A stretch of DNA of 34,663 nucleotides from DASXZH01 sp036502005 (GCA_036502005.1 DASXZH010000008.1:1-34663), one strand, 5' to 3'. Shown: positions 23,968 through 32,222, numbered from the stretch's first letter. Numbers and translations: made by a program. Notes: generated by a model from the sequence alone, not told the origin.

Positions 23968-24729
23968 ATGGGTGAAAACACACAAAGCTCGTTAATAGAT
24001 TGGTTCGCTCTTGTTCCAGAAGAGGACTGGAATCAGTACGCGCCGGTTTTTGACGAGCTCACAAAGCCAAACCTCAAGTTCGCTGTAGGCGGAGGGCTTG
24101 CCTTTTCCGAATACGCAGGCCGCTTGCGAAACACGAAAGATGTGGATCTATTTGTTCTGCCCGAGCAGCACGAGGCCGTTATCCAAGTTCTGTTGCAGGC
24201 GGGATGGGGCGATTACTACGAAACCTTGGCTTACGATCGGTCGTGGATTTTCAGAACCTGTAAGAACGACTTGATCTGCGACATTATTTGGACTCTGCCA
24301 AATCACCGAACTGTGGTGGATAGCAACTGGCTTTCAAAAGGCAAAGAAGTTGAGATCTATGGCCGCTGGACGCGCCTTGTCGGCATTGAATATCTCATCC
24401 TTGCCAAACTTTACGTTTTCCAAAAAGACCGGTGCGATTGGGCCGACATTTTCAACGTTTTGAACGCATCCGCTTCTTGCGTAGATTGGAACTTACTTCT
24501 CAAACTTCTTAAGCAAGACCAAGAATTATTAGCAAGCCTGCTAATTGCTTTCCATTGGCTTGCGCCTGATAAATCTGCATCGATTCCGGCGTTTGTTTGG
24601 GACAGGTTAGGAGTGAACCTTGAAGTTCAGCCAGCAATCGGGGAAGGAGAAAACAGGCCATTTCTTCTGGATACACGTGATTGGTTTGGGCAAAACGTAG
24701 GAGGGAAATCTTGCTTATCGGGGCGATGA
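23968..24729 (+). CDS. Nucleotidyltransferase-like protein
   Basis: A 253-residue protein resembling the minimal nucleotidyltransferase fold of DUF6036/AbiEii-type proteins. AVGGGLAFSEYAGRLRNTKDVDLFV contains the GG and the DxD-like KDVDLF motif expected for metal and nucleotide binding. A further acidic residue is in LICDIIWTLP. Such proteins modify small molecules or proteins, or act in toxin systems. No adjacent partner of that kind is seen. Its last 19 bases overlap the start of the next gene, whose ribosome site lies inside it, so the two are cotranscribed. Confidence 0.75.
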   Translation: MGENTQSSLIDWFALVPEEDWNQYAPVFDELTKPNLKFAVGGGLAFSEYAGRLRNTKDVDLFVLPEQHEAVIQVLLQAGWGDYYETLAYDRSWIFRTCKNDLICDIIWTLPNHRTVVDSNWLSKGKEVEIYGRWTRLVGIEYLILAKLYVFQKDRCDWADIFNVLNASASCVDWNLLLKLLKQDQELLASLLIAFHWLAPDKSASIPAFVWDRLGVNLEVQPAIGEGENRPFLLDTRDWFGQNVGGKSCLSGR

Positions 24730-25487
24730 ATCATCCTGAACGCGATGTTGTTGAAGAGATTCAGTGGATGTCCGCGATGGGCTTGCAGTTCTTGGACTTA
24801 ACATTAGAGCCGCCATGTGCAGCTACGTGGGTTGTGAATCCTGCCGCAACTAAGAGTGCCTTGCAAGAAGCGGGCATGCCGGTTGTAGGCCATACAGCTT
24901 ATTATCTACCGCTTGGCAGCCCCTTTGAATCCTTACGCAAAGCTTCAGTTGAGGAATTTAAGGCCTGCTTAAAGATATTTGCCGAGGTGGGCGCGAAGTG
25001 GATGAATGTCCACCCTGACCGATATGCCCCCATGCATCCTCGGTCTTTTTACATTAAACGAGATATCGAGAGCCTGCGAGAAATAATCGCTTTTGGGGCT
25101 GATTTGGGTGTGGGAGTAATGATCGAAAACCTCCCTCATGATTTTAACGATGCACACCAACTTGGCGAACTACTAGACCCATTGCCCGAGTTAGGTTTGC
25201 ATTTGGACTATGGACACTCCAATTTGGAAGTTCCCAAGAACACCGCCGGCGAGATTTTAAAGCAGTATGGCGAAAGGCTAAAGCACGTTCACATGCACGA
25301 TAACCGCGGGGGAAACCAAGACCTGCACATGCCTCTTGGGACGGGAAACATCGACTACTACGATGAAGTGAAGTCGCTAAAGGAATGCGGCTATGATGGC
25401 ACCATAACCTTGGAAGTCTTCTCGCCGGACAGGCATTTCTTAGAATACAGCAGGGACGTGCTGCGCGGAATTTGGGACGCGGTTTAA
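24711..25487 (+). CDS. Sugar phosphate isomerase/epimerase-like TIM-barrel protein
   Basis: A 258-residue protein of the AP-endonuclease-2-like xylose isomerase superfamily. Metal-ligand segments are visible: KWMNVHPD, VMIENLPHD, LGLHLDYGHSN, HVHMHDNRG and a C-terminal TLEVFSP. These give the His/Glu/Asp set for a divalent metal. The TTG start at 24711 is chosen because GGAGGG (24700-24705) lies 5 bases before it and the sequence LIGAMNHPERDV starts the family homology. A GTG at 24681 would be an alternative. Substrate is unknown. Confidence 0.85.
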   Translation: MLIGAMNHPERDVVEEIQWMSAMGLQFLDLTLEPPCAATWVVNPAATKSALQEAGMPVVGHTAYYLPLGSPFESLRKASVEEFKACLKIFAEVGAKWMNVHPDRYAPMHPRSFYIKRDIESLREIIAFGADLGVGVMIENLPHDFNDAHQLGELLDPLPELGLHLDYGHSNLEVPKNTAGEILKQYGERLKHVHMHDNRGGNQDLHMPLGTGNIDYYDEVKSLKECGYDGTITLEVFSPDRHFLEYSRDVLRGIWDAV

Positions 25488-25531
25488 AAAAGTGCGGCGT
25501 GCTGCCGGAGGTATTGTAATCGTTTGAAACA

Positions 25532-25711
25532 ATGACCGGTAAAGAGCTCGTAAAGAAGCTAACCCAACAGGGCTGGGTGGTTGATAGGATACAGGGCAGT
25601 CACCATGTGCTTAAGAAGGGAAACCTTATTACTTCAGTTCCAGTTCACGGAAGCAAAGATTTAAAAACGGGACTGCTGCATCGCTTGTTAAAGGAAACTG
25701 GATTAAAATGA
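25532..25711 (+). CDS. hicA: HicA-family mRNA interferase toxin
   Basis: A 59-residue protein of the HicA double-stranded-RNA-binding fold. MTGKELVKKLTQQGWVVDRI is the typical start. GSHH holds the catalytic histidine (H24), and SVPVHGSKDLKTGLLHRLLKETGL is the family C-terminus. HicA cleaves mRNA without ribosome binding. Its stop overlaps the hicB ATG (ATGA), the standard arrangement toxin first, antitoxin second. No strong ribosome site precedes it. Confidence 0.92.
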   Translation: MTGKELVKKLTQQGWVVDRIQGSHHVLKKGNLITSVPVHGSKDLKTGLLHRLLKETGLK

Positions 25712-25995
25712 GAGTTGTGGACAAAATTCTGACTTACCAAGCAGTGCTAACCCCCGAAGATGGAGGCTGGGTCGTTTCCGTGCCCGACATTAGGGGCTGT
25801 CATACAGAAGGCGACACTGTGGAGGAAGCAAGGGCGATGGCGGAGGAAGCCATTACCGGGATTTTGGGCGTCCTGGCCGATCAAGGGCGGCCCATACCGA
25901 AACCCTCAACGACTGTGGCACTAAAGCCCGGTGAACAAGCCATATCTGTCACTGTGCACGTTCCGAAGCCTGAGGGCCAGACTCGTAGCGCTTAG
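25708..25995 (+). CDS. hicB: HicB-family antitoxin
   Basis: A 95-residue HicB with the partial RNase-H-like fold: YQAVLTPEDGGWVVSVPDIRGCHTEGDTVEEARAMAEEAI, then LADQGRPIPKPST. Many HicB antitoxins carry a C-terminal DNA-binding helix-turn-helix or ribbon-helix-helix domain. Here the part after residue 75 (LKPGEQAISVTVHVPKPEGQ) is short and beta-like, so it may not bind DNA itself. It neutralises HicA by covering its active site. Its stop overlaps the serS stop on the opposite strand. Confidence 0.92.
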   Translation: MRVVDKILTYQAVLTPEDGGWVVSVPDIRGCHTEGDTVEEARAMAEEAITGILGVLADQGRPIPKPSTTVALKPGEQAISVTVHVPKPEGQTRSA

Positions 25996-27266
25996 GCGGA
26001 AAACCTATCGGTTCCCACATAACTCCTCAGTGGCTCCGGAATAACCACACTCCCATCCGGCTGTTGGCAACTCTCTAAAATCGCCGAGAACAGCCTAGGT
26101 GTGGCTAACCCGCTTCCGTTAAGGACATGCACAAACTCTGGCTTTTCGCCTTGGGCGCGCCTAAACCGAATGTTCGCCCGCCGGGCTTGAAAAGCCTCAA
26201 AGTTGCTGCAGCTCGAAATCTCCAGATACTTGCCGATCCCAGGCGACCAGACCTCGATATCATATTGCTTGGCATTGCTAAAGCTCATGTCGCCCGTACA
26301 AACCAGCACCACACGATAGTGCAAGTTTAATAATTGGAGCACGCTCTCAGCGTCAGTCGTAAGGCTTTCTAGTTCATCAAAACTGTCTTCGGGTTTGGTG
26401 AGCTTTACGCATTCGACCTTATCGAACTGGTGGATTCGCTGGATGCCGCGCGTGTCTTTGCCCGCCGCGCCCGCTTCTTTTCTAAAACAGCCGCTGAAGC
26501 CGGCCATTTTAAGGGTTAGCAGCTCGCCATCCAAAATCTCATCGCGGTAGATGTTGGTGATAGGCACTTCAGCAGTGGGAATTAAATAGAGATCGTCATC
26601 AGCCTTGTACAAATCCTCTTCGAATTTGGGCAACTGGCCAGTTCCGTAAAGGCTGGCCGAATTAACCAGAAAAGGAGGGTAGATCTCTTTGTATCCGTTC
26701 TTCTGGGTCTGATGGTCGATCATGAACGTGAACAGCGCGCGCTGAAACCGCGCGCCCCAGCCCGTGTAAAGTGCAAATCCGCTGCCCGAGATCTTGGAGG
26801 CCCGCGCCAAATCCAGGAGCTTTAATCTCTCTGCGATGTCCCAATGGGCTTCCGGCTCCTTATCGAATTTGGGCTTTTCTCCCCACTCTCGAACGAATAC
26901 ATTGTCGTCCGAGTCTTTACCATCAGGTGCGGTTTCGTGAGGCATGTTCGGGATGCGGAGCTCGATATCCCGGAGCCGCACTTCCAACTCCCTTTCCCTT
27001 GGTTCACCTTCGGCTAGAGCTTGTTTGAGCGTCGCTGTTTCTGCTTTCGCCGCTTCCGCTTCATCCTTTTTGCCCTGACCCATGAGCATGCCAATGGTCT
27101 TGCTCATCTTGTTCATCTCGCCGCGCTTTTCTTCCAACTCGAGCTTTAGCTCGTGCAGCGCGCCGTAGGTTTCCACGAACTCATCGATCGGCCCGGACAT
27201 GTGCTTACGCGCGATGGCCTTTTTAACAAGTTCGGGGTCTGATCGGAGGAGGTTGCGGTCGAGCAT
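25992..27266 (-). CDS. serS: Seryl-tRNA synthetase
   Basis: Charges tRNA-Ser with serine, a cytoplasmic essential function. The 424-residue length is normal. The N-terminal coiled-coil arm that grips the long variable arm of tRNA-Ser covers about residues 25-110 (LHELKLELEEKRGEMNKM and onward). The class II core has the TAEVPITNIYRDEIL segment, motif 2 (GCFRKEAGAAGKDTRGIQR) and motif 3 (VHVLNGSGLATPRLFSAILE). The usual A-x-R of motif 3 is present as TPR. No T-box leader is seen upstream. It is divergent from the ankyrin gene and convergent, with overlapping stops, with hicB. Confidence 0.95.
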   Translation of the reverse strand: MLDRNLLRSDPELVKKAIARKHMSGPIDEFVETYGALHELKLELEEKRGEMNKMSKTIGMLMGQGKKDEAEAAKAETATLKQALAEGEPRERELEVRLRDIELRIPNMPHETAPDGKDSDDNVFVREWGEKPKFDKEPEAHWDIAERLKLLDLARASKISGSGFALYTGWGARFQRALFTFMIDHQTQKNGYKEIYPPFLVNSASLYGTGQLPKFEEDLYKADDDLYLIPTAEVPITNIYRDEILDGELLTLKMAGFSGCFRKEAGAAGKDTRGIQRIHQFDKVECVKLTKPEDSFDELESLTTDAESVLQLLNLHYRVVLVCTGDMSFSNAKQYDIEVWSPGIGKYLEISSCSNFEAFQARRANIRFRRAQGEKPEFVHVLNGSGLATPRLFSAILESCQQPDGSVVIPEPLRSYVGTDRFSA

Positions 27267-27348
27267 AAGGGCCTATTTTACATTGATAGGAGAAGCTCTG
27301 GTATTTGTATCGTCCCAATCCGTCGCGGCTTGGGCCGATACAATTAAC

Positions 27349-28566
27349 GTGTACCTGCAACTAAAGCCGGCCCTCTATGTGGCCTTAACTTGCATCTATT
27401 CGCTGGGTGCTATCCAATGCTTCGCCCAGTCACCCAAAGCAGGCGTTACCTCCGAAACAACCGCGCCAATTCCATTCATCTCAGCCGTTGAGTTCGCTAA
27501 ACGGGGCTACAGCCCGATTTCGATTAGCCCAGATGGCAAGACCGAACTGTGCAAGATATCCTTCGACGTCAGGTGCAGTTCATCGTCGACGGTAGCCAAT
27601 CTGCTCTATAAATTTGAGCTTCTTAACAAGCAGGGCCAGATGATTTACACGGTTCCAGTTAGTACTGCCACGTTTTACGAAAAGTGCAGTGGGTTCAAGG
27701 GACCGCTCCTCCCAAAAATCTATATGAGCGTGTCCGCAAGTTTGTCCATACCCATCGATAAGGTGCGGGAAGGGACAGCGTATTGGATAGAGCCCATCAG
27801 CGGTAACTTTTTGGCCCAATGGGATTTTTCCAAGCCAAGCAACGTGTTTGGAAGACTCATCGAAGGCGGGGAAGCCGCGATTGATCAATATAAGAAACAG
27901 GATCCGAAGTTGCTGAAAACTGTGGAGCCCGAATCGGGCTTATCCGTCTTAGATGTCGCGATATTGACGTCGGATATTAATTCAGTCCGCCGATTGGTTA
28001 GCGAGGGTGCGGATGTAACCCAGAAAACGGCGAATGGGCTCCAACCCGTCCATTTCGCCGCTCTGGCGAACGCTGAGATTCTTAACTACATTCTTTCTAT
28101 GGGCGCGAACCCAAATGCGCTCACAATCGACAACCGCACGCCCCTCATGGTGATCGCGCAATCGTCTCTTGAGGGAGCCCAGATTGAAGAAACCGTAAAG
28201 GTATTATTCGCCCATCGCGCCAACCCCAATTTATTTGATGAATGGGGCAGCACGGCGCTTATGTTCGCTGGAGAGGCCAAGAAACCTGCGTTTGTAAAGA
28301 TTCTTATAGAAGGCGGAGCTAAAGTGAATGTCGCCGATCCCGCTTCAAAAATAACCGCTTTGCACGTGGCTGCCGCACAGGGGGATATCGAATGCGTGCG
28401 GATCCTCTTGAATTATGGAGCGAAGGTTGATGCCCGTTCAGCTCTTAATACAACACCCTGGGACCTAGCCACGAAAAATGGCCGAACTGAGGTCGCAGCT
28501 TTCTTGGTGTATGCAGCTACCGCACGGGGCATGCACTACACATTTGGGCCTACCGCGGCAAAGTAA
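27349..28566 (+). CDS. Ankyrin-repeat protein, probably exported
   Basis: A 405-residue protein if GTG 27349 is the start. The N-terminus (VYLQLKPALYVALTCIYSLGAIQCFA) resembles a signal peptide. A cysteine-containing region of unknown fold follows (to about residue 185). The C-terminal half holds at least five ankyrin repeats: GLSVLDVAILTSDINSVRRL, NGLQPVHFAALANAEIL, DNRTPLMVIAQSS, WGSTALMFAGEA and ITALHVAAAQGDIECVRILL. These mediate protein-protein contacts. The frame stays open upstream into the serS start region, so the start is uncertain. No clear ribosome site is visible. Confidence 0.8.
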   Translation: MYLQLKPALYVALTCIYSLGAIQCFAQSPKAGVTSETTAPIPFISAVEFAKRGYSPISISPDGKTELCKISFDVRCSSSSTVANLLYKFELLNKQGQMIYTVPVSTATFYEKCSGFKGPLLPKIYMSVSASLSIPIDKVREGTAYWIEPISGNFLAQWDFSKPSNVFGRLIEGGEAAIDQYKKQDPKLLKTVEPESGLSVLDVAILTSDINSVRRLVSEGADVTQKTANGLQPVHFAALANAEILNYILSMGANPNALTIDNRTPLMVIAQSSLEGAQIEETVKVLFAHRANPNLFDEWGSTALMFAGEAKKPAFVKILIEGGAKVNVADPASKITALHVAAAQGDIECVRILLNYGAKVDARSALNTTPWDLATKNGRTEVAAFLVYAATARGMHYTFGPTAAK

Positions 28567-28574
28567 ATATCCCT

Positions 28575-28749
28575 GGCTAAGTTCTGTCATCTCTTTGGCG
28601 TGGAAATGGCGGGAACCGCAAAACCTTTAGACTGCGCGAGCTTGATCGCGCTTTTGCTCCAGGCGGCTTGACGCCTCAATGTGTGGCCATAAAAAGTCGA
28701 GGGGTTTGCGTTTATCCAAATGGAAAGGCGCGATCAAGCTCGTCTAAAG
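28575..28749. repeat. Composite inverted-repeat element, copy 1
   Basis: Left end: a GGCTAAGTTCTGTCAT-type segment (28575-28604), then a 30-base block (28625-28654, starting CTTTAGACTGCGCGAGCTTG) with its own stem CGCGA/TCGCG. After 7 bases comes GGCGGCTTGACGCC (28662-28675), another small hairpin. The right arm (28724-28749) is the reverse complement of the 30-base block with five bases deleted. The inverted-repeat part measures 125 bp from 28625 to 28749. Confidence 0.85.
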
Positions 28750-28802
28750 ACGAGCCCAACCTCACCAGGATTCCCAAATCACGTACGGATAAAACTTCTC
28801 GC

Positions 28803-28834
28803 AATCGAAAATCAACAATCAAAAATCAAAAATT
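28803..28834. repeat. 7-bp-period repeat, AATC core
   Basis: AATC at 28803, 28810, 28817 and 28824 and AATT at 28831, exactly 7 bases apart. It resembles 7258-7289 in both core and spacers. Confidence 0.85.
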
Positions 28835-28881
28835 TGAACCTTTGGCCCCCCTCGCAACATTCACTCCTTAGGAGTTCAAAA

Positions 28882-30363
28882 ATGCGAAACCAAAGAACAA
28901 TGCTACTGGCCCTCATCGTCGTTGCCACCGCTTCGGCGGGATGCGGCAAGATCATAGCCAAGGCCCAGGAAGCCCCCGACCCTACCAGGAAGAACATCCA
29001 GCTAACGGTCTACAAGGAAGACTTTGCCGTTGTTAAAGAGGACCGGCCGCTAGAACTGGCGGAAGGAACTAACAGAATCGGGCTTCTCGACGTCAGCAAG
29101 ACCCTCGACCAAAACTCGGTCATGTTCAACTGGCCCGGCAGCTCCAATAAGCCGGAGATCCTCTCCAGCACCTATGATTTGGGCGTAACCGAAGGCAGCA
29201 CGGTTCTAAAGCAGTTTCTCGGTAAACCGGTTGATTTGGTTCGGTACGGTGAAAATGGCAAGGAATCGGAGAGACAGCATGGCATTTTAGAAGTCGCCGA
29301 CCCAGGCGATATGGTTATCAACTGCGACGGCAAATATCTCATCAATCCTCAGGGGTCGATTGAAGCTCCCGCGGGCGGCATCGCCACCATTCCTCAGCTT
29401 TCGGCCGAGGTGAAAAGTCCGGTAAAGCAGAATAGCGATTTGGCTTTAACCTATCTCACCCGCGGCCTCTCGTGGAGTGCCGATTACGTGGCAACCTTGG
29501 AGCCGAACAGCGATGCCATGAAGCTGGAGGTCTGGGCCTCGGTGACCAATCAAACCGGCGCGAATTTCCCGAACGCGAAAATATCTTTTGTGGCGGGATC
29601 GCCCAATCGAGCAGCGGTTGACCTTGGAACTGCTACGGCTGGCTCCGTCTTTGACGACTATTCGACCGCGAAGGTCTACAAACGGACCGGGAATGCAAAC
29701 CTGATGAACCTCCGCGAAAAGCCAATGCCGGAATCCGTTGGCGAGCTCTACGCTTACCCAATGGCCTCGACCGCCTCCATCGCCCCCAACCAAAACAACC
29801 GGGTGAAGATGCTCGGCTCGGAGGGTGTCACCGTCAAGAAGGATTACAGCATTGCATTGCCGCCGGCGAGCGGTTATTTCGGTTACTACGGAGACAATCC
29901 AAATTCAGAGCAACGCTACAGCGCAACCCTCGCCATCAGTTTTAAGAACACTGACAAAAACGGCCTCGGCGTCCCGTTGCCAGATGGCTCAGTTCGCGTT
30001 TACGAACCCGGTAAAGATGGCTCTCTCGCCTATATCGGCGCGGCGGAGATTTCGGACACCCCGAAGAAGGCGGGGGTCTATCTCACCCTCACCAAGGTGT
30101 TCGATGTTTACGCCCAGTGCAAAATCGCTGCCCGGCGTAAGGTCGACAAGAAAACACTCGATGAGGATATCGAGATCCCGATCTCCAACGAGAAGGCTTC
30201 GGCCGCCGATGTGCGCTTGGTCTTGCCACTTCAGGGGAACTGGAAGATCATGACTGAAAGCGATAAGAGCAAGAAACTAGATCAGGCCAACAACCAGTGG
30301 ACGATCCATATGAACGCGGGACAGGAGAAGACGCTGAAAGCGAGGATTAGATTCAAAGTTTAG
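28882..30363 (+). CDS. DUF4139-domain lipoprotein
   Basis: A 493-residue lipoprotein. Signal sequence MRNQRTMLLALIVVATASAGC sets the lipidated cysteine at residue 21. The N-terminal part (LTVYKEDFAVVKEDRPLELAEGTNRI) and the DUF4139 segment (SDLALTYLTRGLSWSADYVATL, then VYVASVTNQTGANF-like strands and a C-terminal AGQEKTLKARIRFKV) match a widely occurring mucoidy-inhibitor-A-like/DUF4139 architecture, usually beta-rich and envelope-associated. Function is unknown. ATG 28882 has the ribosome site GGAG seven bases before it. The frame stays open upstream but runs through repeats and is not coding. Confidence 0.88.
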   Translation: MRNQRTMLLALIVVATASAGCGKIIAKAQEAPDPTRKNIQLTVYKEDFAVVKEDRPLELAEGTNRIGLLDVSKTLDQNSVMFNWPGSSNKPEILSSTYDLGVTEGSTVLKQFLGKPVDLVRYGENGKESERQHGILEVADPGDMVINCDGKYLINPQGSIEAPAGGIATIPQLSAEVKSPVKQNSDLALTYLTRGLSWSADYVATLEPNSDAMKLEVWASVTNQTGANFPNAKISFVAGSPNRAAVDLGTATAGSVFDDYSTAKVYKRTGNANLMNLREKPMPESVGELYAYPMASTASIAPNQNNRVKMLGSEGVTVKKDYSIALPPASGYFGYYGDNPNSEQRYSATLAISFKNTDKNGLGVPLPDGSVRVYEPGKDGSLAYIGAAEISDTPKKAGVYLTLTKVFDVYAQCKIAARRKVDKKTLDEDIEIPISNEKASAADVRLVLPLQGNWKIMTESDKSKKLDQANNQWTIHMNAGQEKTLKARIRFKV

Positions 30364-30386
30364 CCCTTCGGCGGATTGACGAGAGG

Positions 30387-30411
30387 GGATGGCGGATACC
30401 GGATGGCGGAT
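30387..30411. repeat. 7-bp-period repeat, GGAT core
   Basis: GGAT at 30387, 30394, 30401 and 30408. A further GGAT at 30373 is in the same phase (two periods away). Confidence 0.75.
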
Positions 30412-30425
30412 TGTTCGAAGTCACA

Positions 30426-30607
30426 TTTAGACTGCGCGAGCTTGATCGCGCTTTTATCCGAGGCGGCTTGACGCCCGAACCCTCGGCTTTCTGAGACCAG
30501 CATTCGAAGTCGGATTGGTACGCCTGGCGTTTATCACTGCACGCTATCCTTAATCACCCCGGGCCAAGTTCTGTCATGCCTCCGGCATGGGGAAGGGCAG
30601 TCTAAAG
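30426..30607. repeat. Composite inverted-repeat element, copy 2 (longer variant)
   Basis: The 30-base block is at 30426-30455 and GGCGGCTTGACGCC at 30462-30475. The A-type segment (GGGCCAAGTTCTGTCATGCC onward) lies at 30561-30593, inside the element instead of to its left. The right arm is only GCAGTCTAAAG, ending at 30607-30608. The element is about 182 bp. Confidence 0.75.
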
Positions 30608-30658
30608 GGCTCCGGATTTTATTGATCCGTCTGAATGGCCTCTTGCCTCCCGACCACC

Positions 30659-30684
30659 ATCCGCTAACCGCAATCCGCTATCCG
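30659..30684. repeat. 7-bp-period repeat (CTATCCG type)
   Basis: ATCC, AACC, ATCC, ATCC at 30659, 30666, 30673 and 30680, exactly 7 apart. Confidence 0.75.
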
Positions 30685-30768
30685 CCGAGACCGTTTTTTC
30701 CTCCTCCGACATATGCGGCTTCGCCAGACCCAAGGCTAGGTTCTTCGGATTCGAGTACATTGCGGTAT

Positions 30769-31965
30769 ATGTTGCCAATCATCGCCGCCGTTTGCATGAC
30801 CCTCTGCACCGGCCCCCAGTATAGAAGCCCATACGGGAACTGGCTATTTCCTCATGGAGGTGGGCAAAACGGATACGCCGATTACCTTCGCGCGGCGGAT
30901 TTCTATAGGGCTCATACCACCTCCAAACAACGAGATGTAGGGTTTACGGCGCCCTATGACAACATGAAAGCTTGGTCCCTCCTCATAGATCGGAGCGAGC
31001 CTGCGTTGAAGCTCATTGCATCCGGGAACATGAAGTCGGTCTCGGACCCCAGAACAACTTTTGACGAAACCACTCTCTTTCCCGAGTACGCGGACTTCAA
31101 AGCACTAGAAAAGATCCTCGCTGCCAAAGCCTACCGGCTTGCTAAGAATGGCCATTCACGTGAGGCAACGGACTGTTTGCTTGAAGGCTTGAAATTCTCG
31201 GAGAAAATGCCGCCTGTGAATTTGATCAGCTATTTGATTTCAATAGCGGGCGGCGCCATACAGTGCCGGTCAGCATATATGTGTTTGCCTTATCTGGCTC
31301 CGGCAGACTTAAAACGGGTAAGCGCTTGCGCATCCCAAGGGCACGATCAGCGAAGAAAACTTGAGCGAACCCTTAACAGTGAACTAAATCATATTTGCAA
31401 AAGATCCATTGTATTAATCGACACTAAGTTTGGGGCCAAGCACGATGAATCGTATTTTGAACCGATTCCAGATCCCGAACCTGAGGTTGATACGAACGAA
31501 AAATGGGAAGCTGTCAAAAAGCAAAGCATGGACTCAATCAAATCTGCCTCGAAGGATGCACTTCGGAAATATGCTCAAGAGGAGCAGACCTACACCTCAG
31601 ACACGGAAGCGGAGATCCATCATTATTTAGCTGGCCCTGAGACTCGTTGGTCAAGGATTAGTCTGCGTCGCCCGAAGGACCCGGCTTTGTGGCTTTTCTA
31701 TTACTCTTTCCAGGACTTCGTGATTAAAAACGTTACTGGTGCCGCAGCCCGGCACGACTCCCAAATTCGACTTTTGAGATCGAACTGTATTTTGCGGCTT
31801 TACAATCACGATCACAGGCACTATCCGAAAACTCTTGGCGAACTTGGCCAAACCACTCTCACCGTCGATCCGAGGACCGAACGGGAATTCGAATATGCCT
31901 TGACCCCGAACGGATACACCCTCGGCATGTATGCAGAGGGTTCTTTAAAGCCCAAAGTTTATTGA
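30769..31965 (+). CDS. Unknown protein, probably exported
   Basis: A 398-residue protein. The N-terminus (MLPIIAAVCMTLCTGP) is a short signal-like or lipoprotein-like segment without basic residues. It continues GYADYLRAADFYRAH and has a helix-rich middle with tetratricopeptide-like character (AYRLAKNGHSREATDCLLEGLKF). The C-terminus RLYNHDHRHYPKTLGELG, then REFEYALTPNGYTLGMYAEG, resembles segments found near the end of uncharacterised Planctomycetes/Armatimonadota proteins. No catalytic motif is seen. The ATG at 30769 is chosen because the open frame upstream consists of repeats. Confidence 0.7.
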   Translation: MLPIIAAVCMTLCTGPQYRSPYGNWLFPHGGGQNGYADYLRAADFYRAHTTSKQRDVGFTAPYDNMKAWSLLIDRSEPALKLIASGNMKSVSDPRTTFDETTLFPEYADFKALEKILAAKAYRLAKNGHSREATDCLLEGLKFSEKMPPVNLISYLISIAGGAIQCRSAYMCLPYLAPADLKRVSACASQGHDQRRKLERTLNSELNHICKRSIVLIDTKFGAKHDESYFEPIPDPEPEVDTNEKWEAVKKQSMDSIKSASKDALRKYAQEEQTYTSDTEAEIHHYLAGPETRWSRISLRRPKDPALWLFYYSFQDFVIKNVTGAAARHDSQIRLLRSNCILRLYNHDHRHYPKTLGELGQTTLTVDPRTEREFEYALTPNGYTLGMYAEGSLKPKVY

Positions 31966-31996
31966 TCTGATTCGGTTTTTGCGGTGGAGGGTTTGG

Positions 31997-32173
31997 CGGG
32001 CTAGTTTCTGGCATGCCTCGGGCATGGAAAACGGAGGGTGCGCATAACCTTTAGACTGCGCGAGCTTGATCGCGCTTTGGCTGCGGCGGCTTGACGCCCG
32101 AGTTCACTAATTGCCGATTACCAAGCAGTCCGGCGAACTCGGAAAAGCGCGATCAAGCTCGCGCAGTCTAAAG
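31997..32173. repeat. Composite inverted-repeat element, copy 3 (perfect arms)
   Basis: A-type segment GGGCTAGTTTCTGGCATGCC at 31998 onward, then the 30-base block at 32049-32078. Its exact reverse complement is at 32144-32173. Between them, CCGAGTTC (32098-32105) pairs with GAACTCGG (32135-32142), and GGCGGCTTGACGCC lies at 32085-32098. Transcribed RNA would fold into one long nested hairpin. The inverted-repeat part is 125 bp, the same length as copy 1. Confidence 0.92.
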
Positions 32174-32222
32174 ATGCCCAACCCCTTCGAATCCTTAAAT
32201 TTGAATCGGACGCCCAACTATT

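Larger units (their letters stand above)
28567..28881. other. Intergenic region filled with repeats
   Basis: No gene is seen. It contains an A-type segment (28575-28604), a 125-bp inverted-repeat element (28625-28749), a 7-bp-period repeat (28803-28834) and the ribosome site of the next gene (GGAG 28871-28874). Confidence 0.7.
30364..30768. other. Intergenic region filled with repeats
   Basis: No gene is seen. It holds two short 7-bp-period repeats (30387-30411, 30659-30684), a copy of the composite element (30426-30607) and a possible -10 box (GTACAT, 30755-30760) 8 bp before the next ATG. Confidence 0.7.

Noticed and set aside
27267..27348. T-box leader for serS
   Set aside because: The gap upstream of serS is too short and lacks a T-box motif or terminator on the minus strand.
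28625..32173. Intrinsic terminators from the long palindromes
   Set aside because: The T runs after the 30-base block are only three or four bases and are followed by further repeat sequence; the same block occurs in several places and in both orientations, so it is a dispersed repeat.
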